From: Maratus speciosus
Lineage: Eukaryota; Arthropoda; Arachnida; Araneae; Salticidae
Length of the DNA: 64,000 nucleotides
Direction: 5' to 3'
NCBI GenBank assembly: GCA_963932465.1
Contig: OZ010786.1
Span: 442,916,619-442,980,618 of the forward strand
Of the stretch, positions 47,117-57,070 are shown piece after piece (position 1 is the first letter of the stretch; each line of letters begins with the position of its first letter). The position numbers and the translations under genes were made by a program. The notes beneath the pieces were generated by a model. The model was not told the DNA's origin, ran no database searches, and saw only the letters and a list, made by a program, of their open reading frames with translations.

Positions 47117-47480
47117 TATTTTACTGCAGTACATATAGTAGGATAAACTATTTGTATGGCTCCTCTAAGATGTGTTACACAAATACCCATCCGTCCACAA
47201 GGAGTAGAATTGCTTTGTAACTGCCTATCCCCTCAACGCATCAACTCTTTGCTGTTTTGATATGACAAAAACACTTTTTTAAAATTGGTGGATGATAATG
47301 GAAATACTTAGCTTTATTTGAGTATAATAAAGTGAACTGCTAGGGAAAAGGGTAACTGAACGAAATAATATGAAAACTCCCTCATTCTAGTCTGATTGCA
47401 CCCGTGTAGTCGGCGCCTACGTATTTGTTTCTTGTAATTATAAGAGAAAACTTTTTTGACATAGAATTAAATGTGCGTAG
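47117..47480. other. AT-rich stretch, nothing recognised
   Basis: No gene or element boundary that I can support. Confidence 0.4.
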
Positions 47481-47482
47481 TA

Positions 47483-48018
47483 CAGTCGAACTCGCTTAGA
47501 ACGAGTCCTGATTCAACGAGAACCCGGATTTAAAGAGGAAATCATAAATACTTGGTTGGTATAATGTTAAGTCTACGGGAGCATAACTCGCTTTTAACGA
47601 GCAAACTCCGGTTATAGTGAGCAATATTTTTGTGATTTATAAAATTTCTATTGACTTCCACCTCTCCAGCTCAGATAATCGTTTCTTCGAAGAATTCCGT
47701 TAACATTCCGAAGCCAACCGAAATTGAGAGCGCAGAAAAACTTCAAACATTTTCGAAGCCAGTGGTGCAAATGAAGATGTTTTTTCGGGCCTCGAGTCTT
47801 CTCCGAAGAACAATAACACAATTAAGAGACCAAAAGACAATTAAAAGCAAATTAACCAACTTCTTTTGTACTGTACAGAAACAAAAAATAAAGTACGTAT
47901 AATAAAGTAAGTATGCATGAATTTCTGTAATTTTTTACGAACCCCATTTTTACGAGCATCCGGTTATAACGAGCAAATAGCACGGTCCCTTTGCACTCGC
48001 TATAAGAGAGTTCGACTG
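47483..48018 (+). mobile_element. pogo/Tigger-like deleted element
   Basis: CAGTCGAACTCGCTTAGAAC and its mirror CTCGCTATAAGAGAGTTCGACTG (between TA dinucleotides) are typical pogo/Tigger ends, with repeated TAACGAGCAAA motifs just inside both. An 83-codon ORF at 47651-47902 ends IKSKLTNFFCTVQKQK, which resembles the short C-terminal tail (TKITDFF-type) of Tigger transposases. The CENP-B-like DNA-binding and DDE domains are deleted. At 536 bp it is a non-autonomous remnant. Confidence 0.8.
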
Positions 48019-48020
48019 TA

Positions 48021-48822
48021 GAACGCATTCCATTAGATTTTTTTCTCACTTATTTTGAAATTAACCTTACGGCTCAAGATAGAGATCCATGACTTCAACA
48101 CAATGTTTGTTATGATCGGACATTTTGCATGAGATTTTACTTTGACGCTATTTGTGTGAAAGTCATAGTTGAGAACTTTATTGGTGAAGAATAATTTTCA
48201 ATCAAATTCATTTATTTTCTTGTTATCTGGTATCATTTTTTTTTCTACGAAAGAGAAAATGACTTAAAAATTTGTTCGAACAGTATTTAATTTTGTGCCC
48301 ATTAAAAACATTGTTCTATTAAGTCCTTTCTTGCGAATGGTAAAACATTTTTGGAGAAATTCAAACACTGTTACAACGTGCATACTTGTTCTACAATTTG
48401 AAATAGAATTTTTTGCTTTAATTGAATCATAGAAAAATGTTACAAAATCTTCGATTAAATACTCGGAATTCTGCGCTTCAACAATTAAATAGAAATTTTC
48501 TAATCTAAAATAGTGGTGGCACACTTCTTGGAAATTCTAAATAGAGTATGCACCTTGCTGTTTTGGGATTTAGTTATTTAAAACAAGCAATTTAGAACCC
48601 AAAATATTTCGTGATTAAATTAGATAATTGTGGCTTTACAGACTCAGAGAAACAACTACCATTTGTTTTTTGGAAGCATATATCATTATTGTTTATTATC
48701 ATCATTTCACGTTTTCGTTACCTTTCTTCGAAACAATAAGGAAATATAGCAATGACATTCAATTACTTTGCTCCTAAAAATCCATAAATTCATCACCTTT
48801 TCTCGTTGAAATAAGATGTATG
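48021..48822. other. AT-rich stretch, nothing recognised
   Basis: The 86-codon minus-strand ORF at 48264-48524 has no recognisable domain, and I do not call it. Confidence 0.4.
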
Positions 48823-48826
48823 TTAA

Positions 48827-49037
48827 CCCTTTCAAGGTCCTTGGTATGTTTATGAAACCACATAATTTTAATATAAAAATTTCACAATGGCACCAGAATT
48901 TTGGTAAAAATTATCCATTTATTATGTGTGTGAAATATAACTTTTTTTCTTATTTCAAAACAAATTTGTTCGTAAATTCTTGTGATAATAATTTATTTCA
49001 ACATTTTAAAAATGGAAATGCTTTGCCCTGTAAAGTG
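48827..49037 (+). mobile_element. TTAA MITE, AAGGG family
   Basis: Starts after TTAA (48823-48826) with CCCTTTCAAGGTCC. It shares GAAACCACATAATTTTAA, CACCAGAATTTTGGTAAA and a GCTTTGCCCTGTAAAG right end with the other family members. The right TTAA is lost. Confidence 0.65.
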
Positions 49038-49039
49038 TC

Positions 49040-49714
49040 TATGGCAGTTATGATTGATTGACAGTCTATGATAGTCTGTTACACAGAGCCTGTTTTTCCA
49101 ATGTAATATCCTGAAACTTAAATACGTGTATATATATAAACGACTAAAATTCTATTTTTGTGTTCAGGTTTCTTTTGAAGAAAAATTAAAATGTTAAAAT
49201 TTCCAAACGAACTCTAAATTTACGCAGAATACATTTATACAAGGATTTAAGAGGATTTATTTCTAGAAAAGTAATTAAGCATGTCAACAAATAACTTTTC
49301 TGTGGAATTCAGTGTTAAAAAATTCGAAGATTATGACTGGTTCTGAATGTAGAGAAAATTACTTATTATTTAAATTGGTTTCTTAAAATCCTAAATTAAA
49401 CATAAAATCCGTTTAATATATGCTGAATCAATTTATAACACTTTTGCTGTATTAAAATACGATTTTTTAAAATTTGTCTGCCTGTAATTGTATACAAATC
49501 CACAATTTAGAAGCCAGAATTGTGAAATGTTACGTACATGTGTATTAAAACACGGCCGAGGCAACTAAAGTAATCCAGTATCGGAATAACTTAAAGTTAA
49601 TTTTTAATTAATAAAAAACCACAACTTTAACTTTAATTTACAATCAAATTTAAACATTTTTCGTTATAGCTGTTGCCAACGATTAAAAATCCACAATAAA
49701 ATTCTTACTATACT
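49040..49714. other. AT-rich stretch, nothing recognised
   Basis: No gene or repeat boundary that I can support. Confidence 0.4.
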
Positions 49715-49975
49715 CATATAATAATTAGTTTTCTATTGTAAGATTTCCACGTGAAAAAATGAAATAAATGGTTTGACGAATTAAAAAAAACAGGATTATT
49801 GCATCATAACTTTTCTACTGCAAGATTTAAAAGTGAAAAAGGAAAATAAAATAAATAGTTTGACGAAATAAAAACAAAAGTGAATCTTACGTCATACTTT
49901 TTCTGTTTTATGATTTCCATGTGAAAAATAATTAATTAATTTCACGAAATAAAAAAAATGGAATATTACATCATA
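49715..49975 (+). repeat. ~85-bp tandem repeat, three copies
   Basis: TTTTCTATTGTAAGATTTCC, TTTTCTACTGCAAGATTTAA and TTTTCTGTTTTATGATTTCC begin near 49729, 49811 and 49899. Each is followed by GTGAAAAA, a TTTGACGAA-type block and an A-run. Confidence 0.75.
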
Positions 49976-49985
49976 TTGGAAATAT

Positions 49986-50175
49986 CGAGGCTAACGAAAA
50001 AGAAAGGCTACCGCGGTACTTTACGTGAATCTGTTTTTTACAGACCGCTGGAGTCATGTAATGTTCGAATGCACCAATGCATGTGTGCGAAAAGAGCATG
50101 AGGTCAATCTAGCGGTCGGTAAAAAAAAAGATATTAGGAATGCACCGCGGTAGCCTGTCTTTTTCGTTAGCCTCA
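49986..50175. mobile_element. hAT-like MITE with 8-bp target duplication
   Basis: GAGGCTAACGAAAAAGAAAG and its mirror CTTTTTCGTTAGCCTC form ~30-bp inverted ends, including ACCGCGGT. A perfect duplication, GGAAATAT, lies at 49978-49985 and 50176-50183. The interior has mirrored blocks around GACCGCTGGAGTC / ATCTAGCGGTC. A different family from the CAGTGGTGG foldbacks. Confidence 0.88.
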
Positions 50176-50493
50176 GGAAATATAAAGGACGTGTGAATAT
50201 ATAAAGGACTGTTAAAACACTATTCTTAAAAATAAGTAGTACTAATTATTGAGCACTTCCCGATCTTAAAACAGCTCCGAGTACTTAACTCTTAAATTTG
50301 AAAAACGCATGTACTCATTTTTTTTAGTACATACAGGGACTCGAAAATAAGTATGTATAGAAACACACATGCACTATAAGAAAAAAAAAGCGAAATTACA
50401 GAGAACAGACAAATCACCATTTTTAATTGCGAAGAACTACAATCTTTGGAGTAAAGAACAACGAATTTACTATTTTAATTCTTGAAATTTTGT

Positions 50494-50590
50494 GTATGAG
50501 CTGCCCCATGATTTGAACCCGAATCCTCTGGGTGGGAGACCAGTATTGTACTGACTGTGCTATAAGAGCAGTTACCAGCTGTTTCCAAAT
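50494..50590 (-). repeat. tRNA-like (SINE) fragment
   Basis: On the minus strand, CTCTTATAGCACAGTCAGTA (A-box-like) is followed ~40 bases on by GATTCGGGTTCAAATCAT (B-box-like), and terminal segments TGCTCT and GGGGCA pair weakly. It reads as a degenerate tRNA-derived sequence. An intact tRNA is not supported. Confidence 0.5.
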
Positions 50591-50630
50591 GACACCTTTT
50601 ATGAATCAGCGACGGAAGATCGCTAACAGG

Positions 50631-50668
50631 AGAGATGAATGAGATGAATGAGATGAATGAGATGAATT
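50631..50668 (+). repeat. 9-bp tandem repeat
   Basis: The unit GAGATGAAT is repeated about four times in a row. Confidence 0.9.
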
Positions 50669-50913
50669 TTCCCTTTCTTAAATATTCTAATATCTAATAA
50701 AACAATTTTTAAACTAAATTTTCTTCTTTAACATTTCTAATGAAATTGTAAATAAATTTGAAAAGTGGGTATTATAAATTAAAAATTATAACAAAGATAG
50801 ATATATCTTTAAATAAAAGCTTGGAAATCCCTAGTGTCAATTCGGTATAAGAAAAGTGTTTATCAGAAAACTCATATTTTTGAGCACATACGATTTAAAC
50901 ATGAATATTAAGA

Positions 50914-51099
50914 GCTAAAAACATAACAGCTCGTCATCAGCTAAGCATACACGTGTCACACGTGTATGCTTAGCTGATGACGAGCTGTTATGTTTTTAGC
51001 TCGAAACGCGTCCTGTGTTTTGTTTTAATTTTATGGTGATTTTTTACAAAGTTTTATTATTTTAATTGCTTCATATCGCCAGTTTTCGGTGCTGTTTCG
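50914..51099 (+). mobile_element. Short retroposed insertion (Penelope-like or retrozyme candidate) with 13-bp duplication
   Basis: The 13-mer ATGAATATTAAGA lies on both sides (50901-50913, 51100-51112). The 186-bp insert begins with a perfect palindrome (50912-51002: 44-bp arms, 3-base loop). It then continues GCTCGAAACGCGTCC and an AT-rich tail without poly(A). The right palindrome arm plus this continuation holds a hammerhead-ribozyme-like core (listed separately). Penelope-like elements and retrozymes are the known eukaryotic elements that combine hammerhead motifs, inverted partial ends and target duplications of this size. No reverse transcriptase is present, so the class is inferred. 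Confidence 0.6.
50970..51016 (+). ncRNA. Hammerhead-ribozyme-like motif
   Basis: Conserved-core pieces occur in order: CTGATGA (50974-50980), stem II GAGC (50982-50985) pairing with GCTC (50999-51002) across a 13-base loop, GAAA (51003-51006), a minimal CGCG stem III (51007-51010), and the cleavage triplet GTC (51010-51012). Stem I is short (TTAG with CTGT, about three pairs). Two oddities bear on activity. There is one extra C (50981) between CTGATGA and the first canonical stem II pair, and stem III has no loop, so cleavage might need a dimer, as reported for some Penelope-type hammerheads. The left palindrome arm has the stem II part in mirror image but lacks GAAA. Confidence 0.6.
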
Positions 51100-51210
51100 A
51101 TGAATATTAAGACTTTAAAATACAAAATGTATGTATTCATTTCTGCATACATTTATAAATCAAGTATAAGTATACACAACTTCAAAATATCATGTACTCG
51201 TTCTTGAATT

Positions 51211-51425
51211 AATTGTACTAAAAAAAATCGAGTACAAAGAAATTTTCATTTTTAAGTAGATTAATGCTCCTTTTTGTAGCAATTGTACTTAAAAAATATG
51301 AGTACATAGAAATGCTCATTTTTAAGTAGATTATTTTTAACAATATACTTCTTTTTGAAACAATTGTACTTAAAAAATATGAGTGCATGGAAGTTCTCAT
51401 TTTTAAGTAAATTATTTTTGAAAGT
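51211..51425 (+). repeat. 70-81-bp tandem repeat, three copies
   Basis: AATTGTACTTAAAAAATATG-type starts at 51211, 51281 and 51362 are each followed by GAGTACATAGAAAT-like and CATTTTTAAGTAGATTA blocks. The 60-codon minus-strand ORF over it simply repeats with it. Confidence 0.8.
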
Positions 51426-52590
51426 GTAACATCATATAGGTGTGAAAAATGTATTGAAGCATGATAAAAACTCGATTATGGAAACATTGGTGTATTTTAA
51501 CATTATTGCTGCAATGATGAATGGAAACAAGTTAATTTATAGCTGTATTATTTTGCATTTGTTATATACATTTATACATATTTATATTAGGTTTTCATTT
51601 GATACATGTGCACAACATTTAGACTGTTTTCTTTTTTTCTTTTTTTTATGTTGTATGTTAAATTTTGAAATTGGTTTTTCAAAACAAACATTCTTGAAAT
51701 TTCGGGCAACGCTGGGTACTTTAGCTAGTTCGTTATAAAATACAGTGTTAAAAATAAAAATGTTGACCCATAACTGCTATTACCGGTTTGTAAGACCCTT
51801 GCTTTTTTTCAGATTTCAATGTTTAACCTGTAACTTTCACTTTAAAAACATATACTGGTTAAATTTTGTTCCGTTTGGAGACACAATCAATAGAAAGTTC
51901 TGAAGAGGTGAATTTTATAATACACGTTTTCATAAATACTAGTACATAAACAGAATCATGTGAGTTAATCTAATCGCTTATTTATCTTTTGATCAAACTG
52001 TCTCGGAGATCGCTCACAATAGCTGTGCGACAATTTGTGTGACTGTAGCTGCGGGTTAAAAATAAATCTTCGCATTTTTTTAGAAACTATTTTTGACTGT
52101 CGCAAGTAAGATAATTCAGGGTTCGTACGCTTCAAGGACTTTCAAAGCTCCAGTTACCAGAATTTGTCTAAAATAATATTTGCCTTATTTAATGAAAAAA
52201 ATTCTATCTTCAGATATAGCGACCAGTACTTTACGAAACTTCTGATACTAAATCACATAAAATTCCCTGATTCCCTTCCGCGTACGAACCCTGTAATTGG
52301 CTGAAATTGAATGTAATTCTAATTTTTCATTAACAGTTCTTTTCCGTGTGAAATAGTGCCATTTTAAAGGTACTATTAGATAGTACATGCGCATAAGAAG
52401 TTATGATGAGTTAAATTGTTAATGTACATAACTCCCTATTATTATTATATAAACGAAACTCCGTTCAATCCCAAAGGATCTTTGCCTAATATGCCTAACA
52501 TTGTTTTCTTAAAGGTGGGCACTGGGAGGGGGGGGGGGTCAACATATCGCTGCGTCATGTAGTCAACCTAATGCGAGAATGCTATTGTTT
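51426..52590. other. AT-rich stretch, nothing recognised
   Basis: The ORF at 51442-51738 is hydrophobic and phenylalanine-rich, with no recognised family. A G-run lies at 52528-52538. Confidence 0.4.
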
Positions 52591-53110
52591 ATTTCCGAAG
52601 CAAAGTTTATACCCATTTTATCGACCACGAAAGAATGAGTGAATCTTGCCCAGTCAGGAATTGAACTCTGGACTTGTAGCGTGGTAGCGCCACAATACAT
52701 TAACAATACATACGCGATTTTCAATACATATAAAAATTAAATCTGCAAAGTTACGATCGATTAAGGAACAGGACCTACAATGCCTAGCCTTGTTTTCGTG
52801 ACTTTGGTCCCATAGGTAAATTACAGCATATGTCCCGCTCAGGTTTTCAGCCTAAAACGTGTCATCAGTGTTTAGTTCCCTAACAAGCTTGGTACTCATT
52901 TTTAAAACCTCGAAGCGACGACAGGCGGAGTGAAATTCGCACAGCACGGAGTTGAGCTCTGGACTAGGTTGCTAGTTTGGCATCCATTTTTATAAATAAA
53001 ATCCGAATTCGTGAATTTCAAATTTCAAAATGAAAATGGACGTCACACTGGCAACCCTGCTCTGGACCTGTTGCATGGCAGTAAAACGCCCTGACCATCA
53101 CGGCACTGGG
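52591..53110 (-). repeat. Degenerate tRNA-like SINE copies
   Basis: Two related segments run on the minus strand: 52591-52700 (CAGTCAGGAATTGAACTCTG) and 52890-53110 (CACGGAGTTGAGCTCTGGAC). The TTGAACTC-type motifs are minus-strand B-box remnants. The second copy is split by a 94-bp MITE (52965-53058). The intervening 52701-52889 holds no recognised feature. Confidence 0.5.
52965..53058. mobile_element. Tiny foldback MITE in a tRNA-like repeat
   Basis: GGTTGCTAGTTTGGCATCCA is mirrored by TGGACGTCACACTGGCAACC. The 9-mer GCTCTGGAC is repeated directly on both sides (52956-52964, 53059-53067). GGCAACCCTG-type ends recur in foldbacks at 27857 and 58026. Confidence 0.75.
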
Positions 53111-53139
53111 CTTCATTTTTAACATATATCCTCATAGCA

Positions 53140-53940
53140 TGCATGGTCACAGTGGCGTAGTTGTGACGTCACTGTAAGCCCACGTGATCACGTGCCATCA
53201 CTCTATGATGTCACATTGTGACTGAGATGTAAACTTCTTAGAAAACTTTTAAAAAATACAAAAATCCTTCGAAACATGTTACTTACTGTACAATTTTATT
53301 TGTCTGGCAATTTTAAAAAAAAATGACATCACTGTTATGTCACTGCATGTAACGTACATCACGTCACGTATGTGACAAAAAAAACCCACCATCCTGTAAG
53401 CCACAGTGTGACAAAAGTATGAACTTCAAAAATCTTTGAAAATGAAGAGAAAGATTTTAAACAGGCCCGAGTAACAGCGGCATAAGGAATGAACATATAT
53501 TAGTGGATAGCAAATAGTAAATTCGGACACGAAAAGAGGGGTGGGGGGGGGGGCGGGCATAAAAAGGAAAATGAAAATCAAATTTGAAATTAAAATTGCC
53601 TTTTAAGCAATTAATTTGAAATTTTATTTTCGTTTGAAATATTGTATGCAAGGCGAATGATTCTCTCTGGAAAAATTTCCTAGTATTAATATAGTTTCAA
53701 TGATGCTGGATTTAATTAAGTTTCGTGTTTACCCCATGTCGGTAGCTCACGATAAATGTTGTGGCCACTCTGTAAAGTCACGGTGTGACAAATTTGTGAA
53801 AAGTGTGTCATTTGTGACTATTTTGGCATTAACTTTGTGACGAACCTGTGACGAAAGCGACAATGTTTTAGAGTCACATTGTGACCAATTTGTGAAATAT
53901 TTGTCATTTGTGACGAACTTGTCATAAACACTGTGATGAT
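53140..53940. repeat. GTGAC/GTCAC-rich repetitive region
   Basis: The pentamer GTGAC or its complement GTCAC occurs many times, often as TGTGACAAA, GTGACGTCAC, TCACATTGTGAC or ATCACGTCACG, in 53150-53420 and 53770-53940. Overlapping palindromes such as GTGACGTCAC contain CRE-type TGACGTCA cores. The spacing is irregular (roughly 10-40 bases), so it is not a simple satellite. It may be a decayed minisatellite or a transposon subterminal repeat array. The middle part holds a G-run at 53540-53554. Confidence 0.6.
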
Positions 53941-54318
53941 TTCAAATGAAAATCAAGTTTCAAATTAATTGCTTAAAAGGCGCAAAGGCCAACATAGTGA
54001 AAAAGATTCCATGCCGGGACTCGAATCCTGGTCATCAGTATAGCGCACTGACATTCTACCGACTAAACCACATGGAACGATACCCAGCCTGGAAAATTTC
54101 CCCCTATTACATGTTGGCAAGGCTACAAACGCAGCACAAGATGGATACACGAAACTTAATTAAATCCAGCATCGATTGAAACTATATTAATATTTGGAAA
54201 TTTTTCCAGAGAGAAACATTCGCCTTGCATACAGTATTTCAAATGAAAGTCAAATTACAAATTAAAATTGCCTTTTAAGCAATTAATTTGAAATTTGATT
54301 TTCATTTGAAACAATTTT
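53566..54318. repeat. Large inverted repeat around a tRNA-like sequence
   Basis: 53566-53735 is mirrored by 54150-54318: AATTGCCTTTTAAGCAATTA, GGCGAATGATTCTCTCTGG and TGGATTTAATTAAGTTTCGTGT all recur in reverse complement. A third short copy of the AATTGC...AAAGG arm tip lies at 53941-53984. Between the arms lie the GTGAC-rich repeat and a tRNA-like segment. The structure looks like a composite foldback. Confidence 0.75.
54005..54080 (-). repeat. tRNA-like sequence, probably pseudogene or SINE head
   Basis: On the minus strand a 7-bp acceptor pairs (TTCCATG with CATGGAA). TGGTTTAGTCGGTAGAATG is an A-box region and TCAGT/ACTGA is an anticodon stem with loop GCGCTAT. CAGGATTCGAGTCCCGG is a T-arm with two mismatched pairs. 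Position 33 would be C, not the near-universal U, and the GCT anticodon (Ser) lacks the long variable arm of tRNA-Ser. These argue against a working tRNA. Confidence 0.6.
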
Positions 54319-54319
54319 T

Positions 54320-54575
54320 ACCCATTGTGGCCGTAACGTAATGAAATATTTCTGATTGTCCCTGTATATGAACTAAACATGCTACCAATTTGTTTTGAAA
54401 TAGGGATCGTGCTATGGTAAACGTCATTAGCAACCAAAAATTTCAGAGCAATCCGAGTATATTAATAACAGTTAGATCGTGGACAGAGGGTCAGAAGGCC
54501 AGACAAACCGAAGTCATGAACACTTTTTAACTTTGTTGGAAAGTGTTAAAAAGGCAAATGTTTCTTAATCTGTGA
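54320..54575 (+). repeat. Dispersed repeat, copy 1
   Basis: Shares with 58388-58650, in order: a GGCCGTAACGTAATG-type start, GTCCCTGTATATGAACT, GCTATGGTAAACG, CAATCCGAGTATATT and TTGTTGGAAAGTGTTA. Part of it recurs in reverse at 2505-2660, and a fragment lies near 57575-57640. Confidence 0.7.
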
Positions 54576-54681
54576 AATTTAACATAACTATCAACGAAAC
54601 TACACAATAATATTTTCCGAGTTAACCGCAATTCCGAAAAACTTCTTTTTTATTTTTAGAAACCTAATTTTCGAAATTTAA

Positions 54682-54915
54682 CCCTCTAATGCCCATTTTA
54701 GCGTTCCAGAAATTGCATAATTCGGAGAATCGGAAATCATAGCAAAATATCTGAATAGTAAATTTCGGTTTATTTAATAACGAAATGTCTGTTAATAAAT
54801 AAAGCAACAATTTCTATTTTAAATTTCTGATGTCAATACGGAATATGTGCATAAAAAAAATCACTTAATCTGGAACGCTTATAGTAGCATAAATGATACC
54901 ATGGGCATTAGAGGT
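54682..54915. mobile_element. TTAA-flanked MITE, 234 bp
   Basis: Ends CCCTCTAATGCCCAT and ATGGGCATTAGAGG follow TTAA (54678-54681) and precede TGTAA. Inner mirrored blocks AGCGTTCCAG and CTGGAACGC confirm the inverted structure. Non-coding. Confidence 0.75.
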
Positions 54916-54926
54916 GTAAAGCAGCA

Positions 54927-55126
54927 CACTGTTAAAAATTTCGCAGCATTCTGGCAGGTCATTCGACCGTTTTTTGAAAAAACGGTTTCATAATCATAAT
55001 TTAACTATATTCTGACCATAAAATGGCCAATAATCTGGTCAGAATAGTGTTAAATTACGGTTGTGTAACCGTTTTCGGAAAAGACGGTCAAATGACCTGC
55101 CAGAATGCTGCAAATTTTTAACAGTG
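54927..55126. mobile_element. Foldback MITE, 200 bp
   Basis: CACTGTTAAAAATTTCGCAG mirrors CTGCAAATTTTTAACAGTG. The arms continue with CATTCTGGCAGGTCATT and TGACCTGCCAGAATG and a G/C-rich ACCGTTTT hairpin near each inner edge. No clear target duplication, so the superfamily is uncertain. Confidence 0.8.
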
Positions 55127-56005
55127 CATTTAAAAAAATAAGTTCTACTTTGGTGCCACTTATTTTCGGAAATGATTCCGAGTATTTTTTAGAATGTACT
55201 GATCATTTTTCTTTATCTGGAATGTTGGTTTTTCGGATGCGATCAAGTAAACATTTTCATGTTCAACAAACATGTTTTACAGACAATGAAATAATAGCAT
55301 TAACATTAACATCAACGTTAATATCCTTTTGTTAATCTTGCATGTATAAATTCAATTACGCAGCTGAAATTCATTGAGATTTGATAGCATTCTAAAAACC
55401 GATACTCCGGTTTCAGAAAACTGATTAATAACCTTTAAAAGTACTCAGAAACATTCCGAAAATCAATGGTACCAAAAGGAACTTTGTTTTTAAAAATGCT
55501 TCTTTAAATGTTAAATATATCGATTTCTGTGATTTCTAATGATAAAGAACGCTTTTCGGAACCATGTGTAACTCGAAAGTTGTTATTGTATATTTTCGTT
55601 CGTGGTTATGTTATATTTTCGTAGATTAATAAACATTTATGTTACATTTCGTAGATTAATAAACATTGTATATTAATATGTTATATTTTCGTACATTATG
55701 TTTTATTATTGTATAGTAATTCGTAATATATGTTACATTATTGTATGTTAATATGTTATGTTATATTTTCGTAGGTTAATAAACATTTATGTTATATTTT
55801 CGTAGATTAATAAACATTTTTTAATGTACTAATATATTTTTGTCCACCATTTTTTTTTTTTATAAAGTGCAACGCTATAAAACTCTTTTCATAAAAAATA
55901 TTAATCAAGTGTAAGGCCATTTAATATTACTGAAATTTAAAGAACGCGTGTGGCTAAAGAGTGACATTATAGCTTTTACAATGTAACGATGGAGATTAAA
56001 ATATA
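55127..56005. other. AT-rich stretch with short tandem repeats
   Basis: At about 55605-55825 the unit TTATATTTTCGTAGATTAAT followed by AAACATT recurs five or six times at irregular 25-60 bp spacing. The 76-codon ORF at 55105-55335 starts inside the preceding MITE and has no domain. Confidence 0.5.
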
Positions 56006-56762
56006 CCGGGTAAGTCAAAATGAATATAGCGATTACAAACGGCTATAACTTTTTAATGGGAAAGAATTAATCGATAAGATTAACACAAAATGTAGACAGA
56101 ACTTCAAAATTTCTTTACGTAAAGTGCAGTTGCAGTGAAGCTGAAGCCTACGCATGCGCGAGTTGAAATCGCAACGACAAGAAACCTTTCATTGCGGTCG
56201 TCTCATTTGTAAAAATGGCGAGTCCCGTGCAGAAAGTATTCTGCGTGTTAGAATTTAACAAATGTCATTCAGTTATAACAGTGCAGAGAAGATTTCGTCA
56301 GCGTCACAATCAGGAACCTCCAAAAGCGAACAACATACGAAGATGGCATCGGATGTTTGAAGAAACAGGATGTCTGTGCAAAGGGAAAACTATCGGAAGG
56401 TCACGTGTCTGCTCTTGCCACCGAGATCTCCGGACTTGACACCCTGCGATTTTTTCTATGGGGTTATGTGAAAGATAAGATGTATGTGCCTCCCATACCC
56501 GAAACAATTGAAGAACTCAAAGTACGCATTTGTAATCCGCTTGCGTCGGTGACTGAACAAATGCTTCAGAATGTATGGCGTGAAATGGACTACAACCTAG
56601 ATGTTATCCGTGTGACCAAGGGAAGTCACACAGAACATCTATGACGTATGTATACAAAATTTTGAAGTTCCGTCTACATTCTGAGTTAATCTTATTGATA
56701 AATCCTTTTTATTAAATAGTTATAGTTGTTTGTAATCGCTATATTCATTTTGACTTATCCGA
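56006..56762 (+). mobile_element. Deleted Tc3-like element with both transposase ends
   Basis: CCGGGTAAGTCAAAATGAAT and its mirror ATTCATTTTGACTTATCCGA are flanked by TA. The inverted repeats extend ~110 bp (GATTACAAACGGCTATAAC, CTACATTCTG blocks). The interior encodes the N-terminus and C-terminus of a transposase with the middle removed. It is 757 bp long, against ~1.3 kb or more expected. Confidence 0.87.
56215..56644 (+). pseudogene. Internally deleted, frameshifted Tc3-like transposase gene
   Basis: From the ATG at 56215, the first ~62 residues form the N-terminal DNA-binding region of the arthropod Tc3-like family: VQKVFCVLEFNKCHSV, ITVQRRFRQR, NIRRWHRMFEETGCLCKGK. At about 56400 the sequence jumps to the C-terminal catalytic segment (PPRSPDLTPCD). 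A homopolymer T-run at 56450-56455 appears one base short, so the following FFLWGYVKDKMYVPP lies in another frame. It then runs through MLQNVWREMDYN to a VTKGSHTEHL end with stop at 56642-56644. The first two catalytic aspartates were in the deleted part. It is non-functional, but N- and C-terminal parts are well conserved, pointing to a fairly recent deletion. Confidence 0.88.
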
Positions 56763-56869
56763 TATATCAAATATATATCTAAAATGTTTGTAAAGCGTCA
56801 GCGTTGCTTTTTCCTTTTCTTTTTTACGGCATCTTATATTATGATGAAAAATCACTTAACCCTTTTCGG

Positions 56870-57066
56870 GGCAAAGCAATTGTATTGCTTAAGTTTTGAA
56901 ATTAATGGATGACACCGGCATCTGAAAAGAAATTTATTTATAAATAAGAAAAAGCTATAGTTCACATAAATAATAAACCGATAGCTTTATTACCAAAATT
57001 CTGGTGCCATTGTGGCATTCGGTAAAATTAAGTGGTCTCATAAACATACCACTGCTCCTCAAGGCG
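56870..57066 (-). mobile_element. TTAA-flanked MITE, AAGGG family
   Basis: TTAA at 56866-56869 and 57067-57070 flank CCCTTTTCGGGGCAAAGCA and GCTCCTCAAGGCG. It shares GACACCGGCA, AAATTTATTTATAAATAAG and CAAAATTCTGGTGCCATTG with 28781-28990 and 48827-49037, which lie in the opposite orientation. Confidence 0.7.
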
Positions 57067-57070
57067 TTAA

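Noticed and set aside
46513..47220. Two similar proteins on opposite strands
   Set aside because: They are translations of the two mirror-image terminal repeats of a MITE.
54005..54080. Functional tRNA gene
   Set aside because: Two T-stem mismatches, C at position 33 and a Ser anticodon without the long arm. More likely a pseudogene or SINE head.
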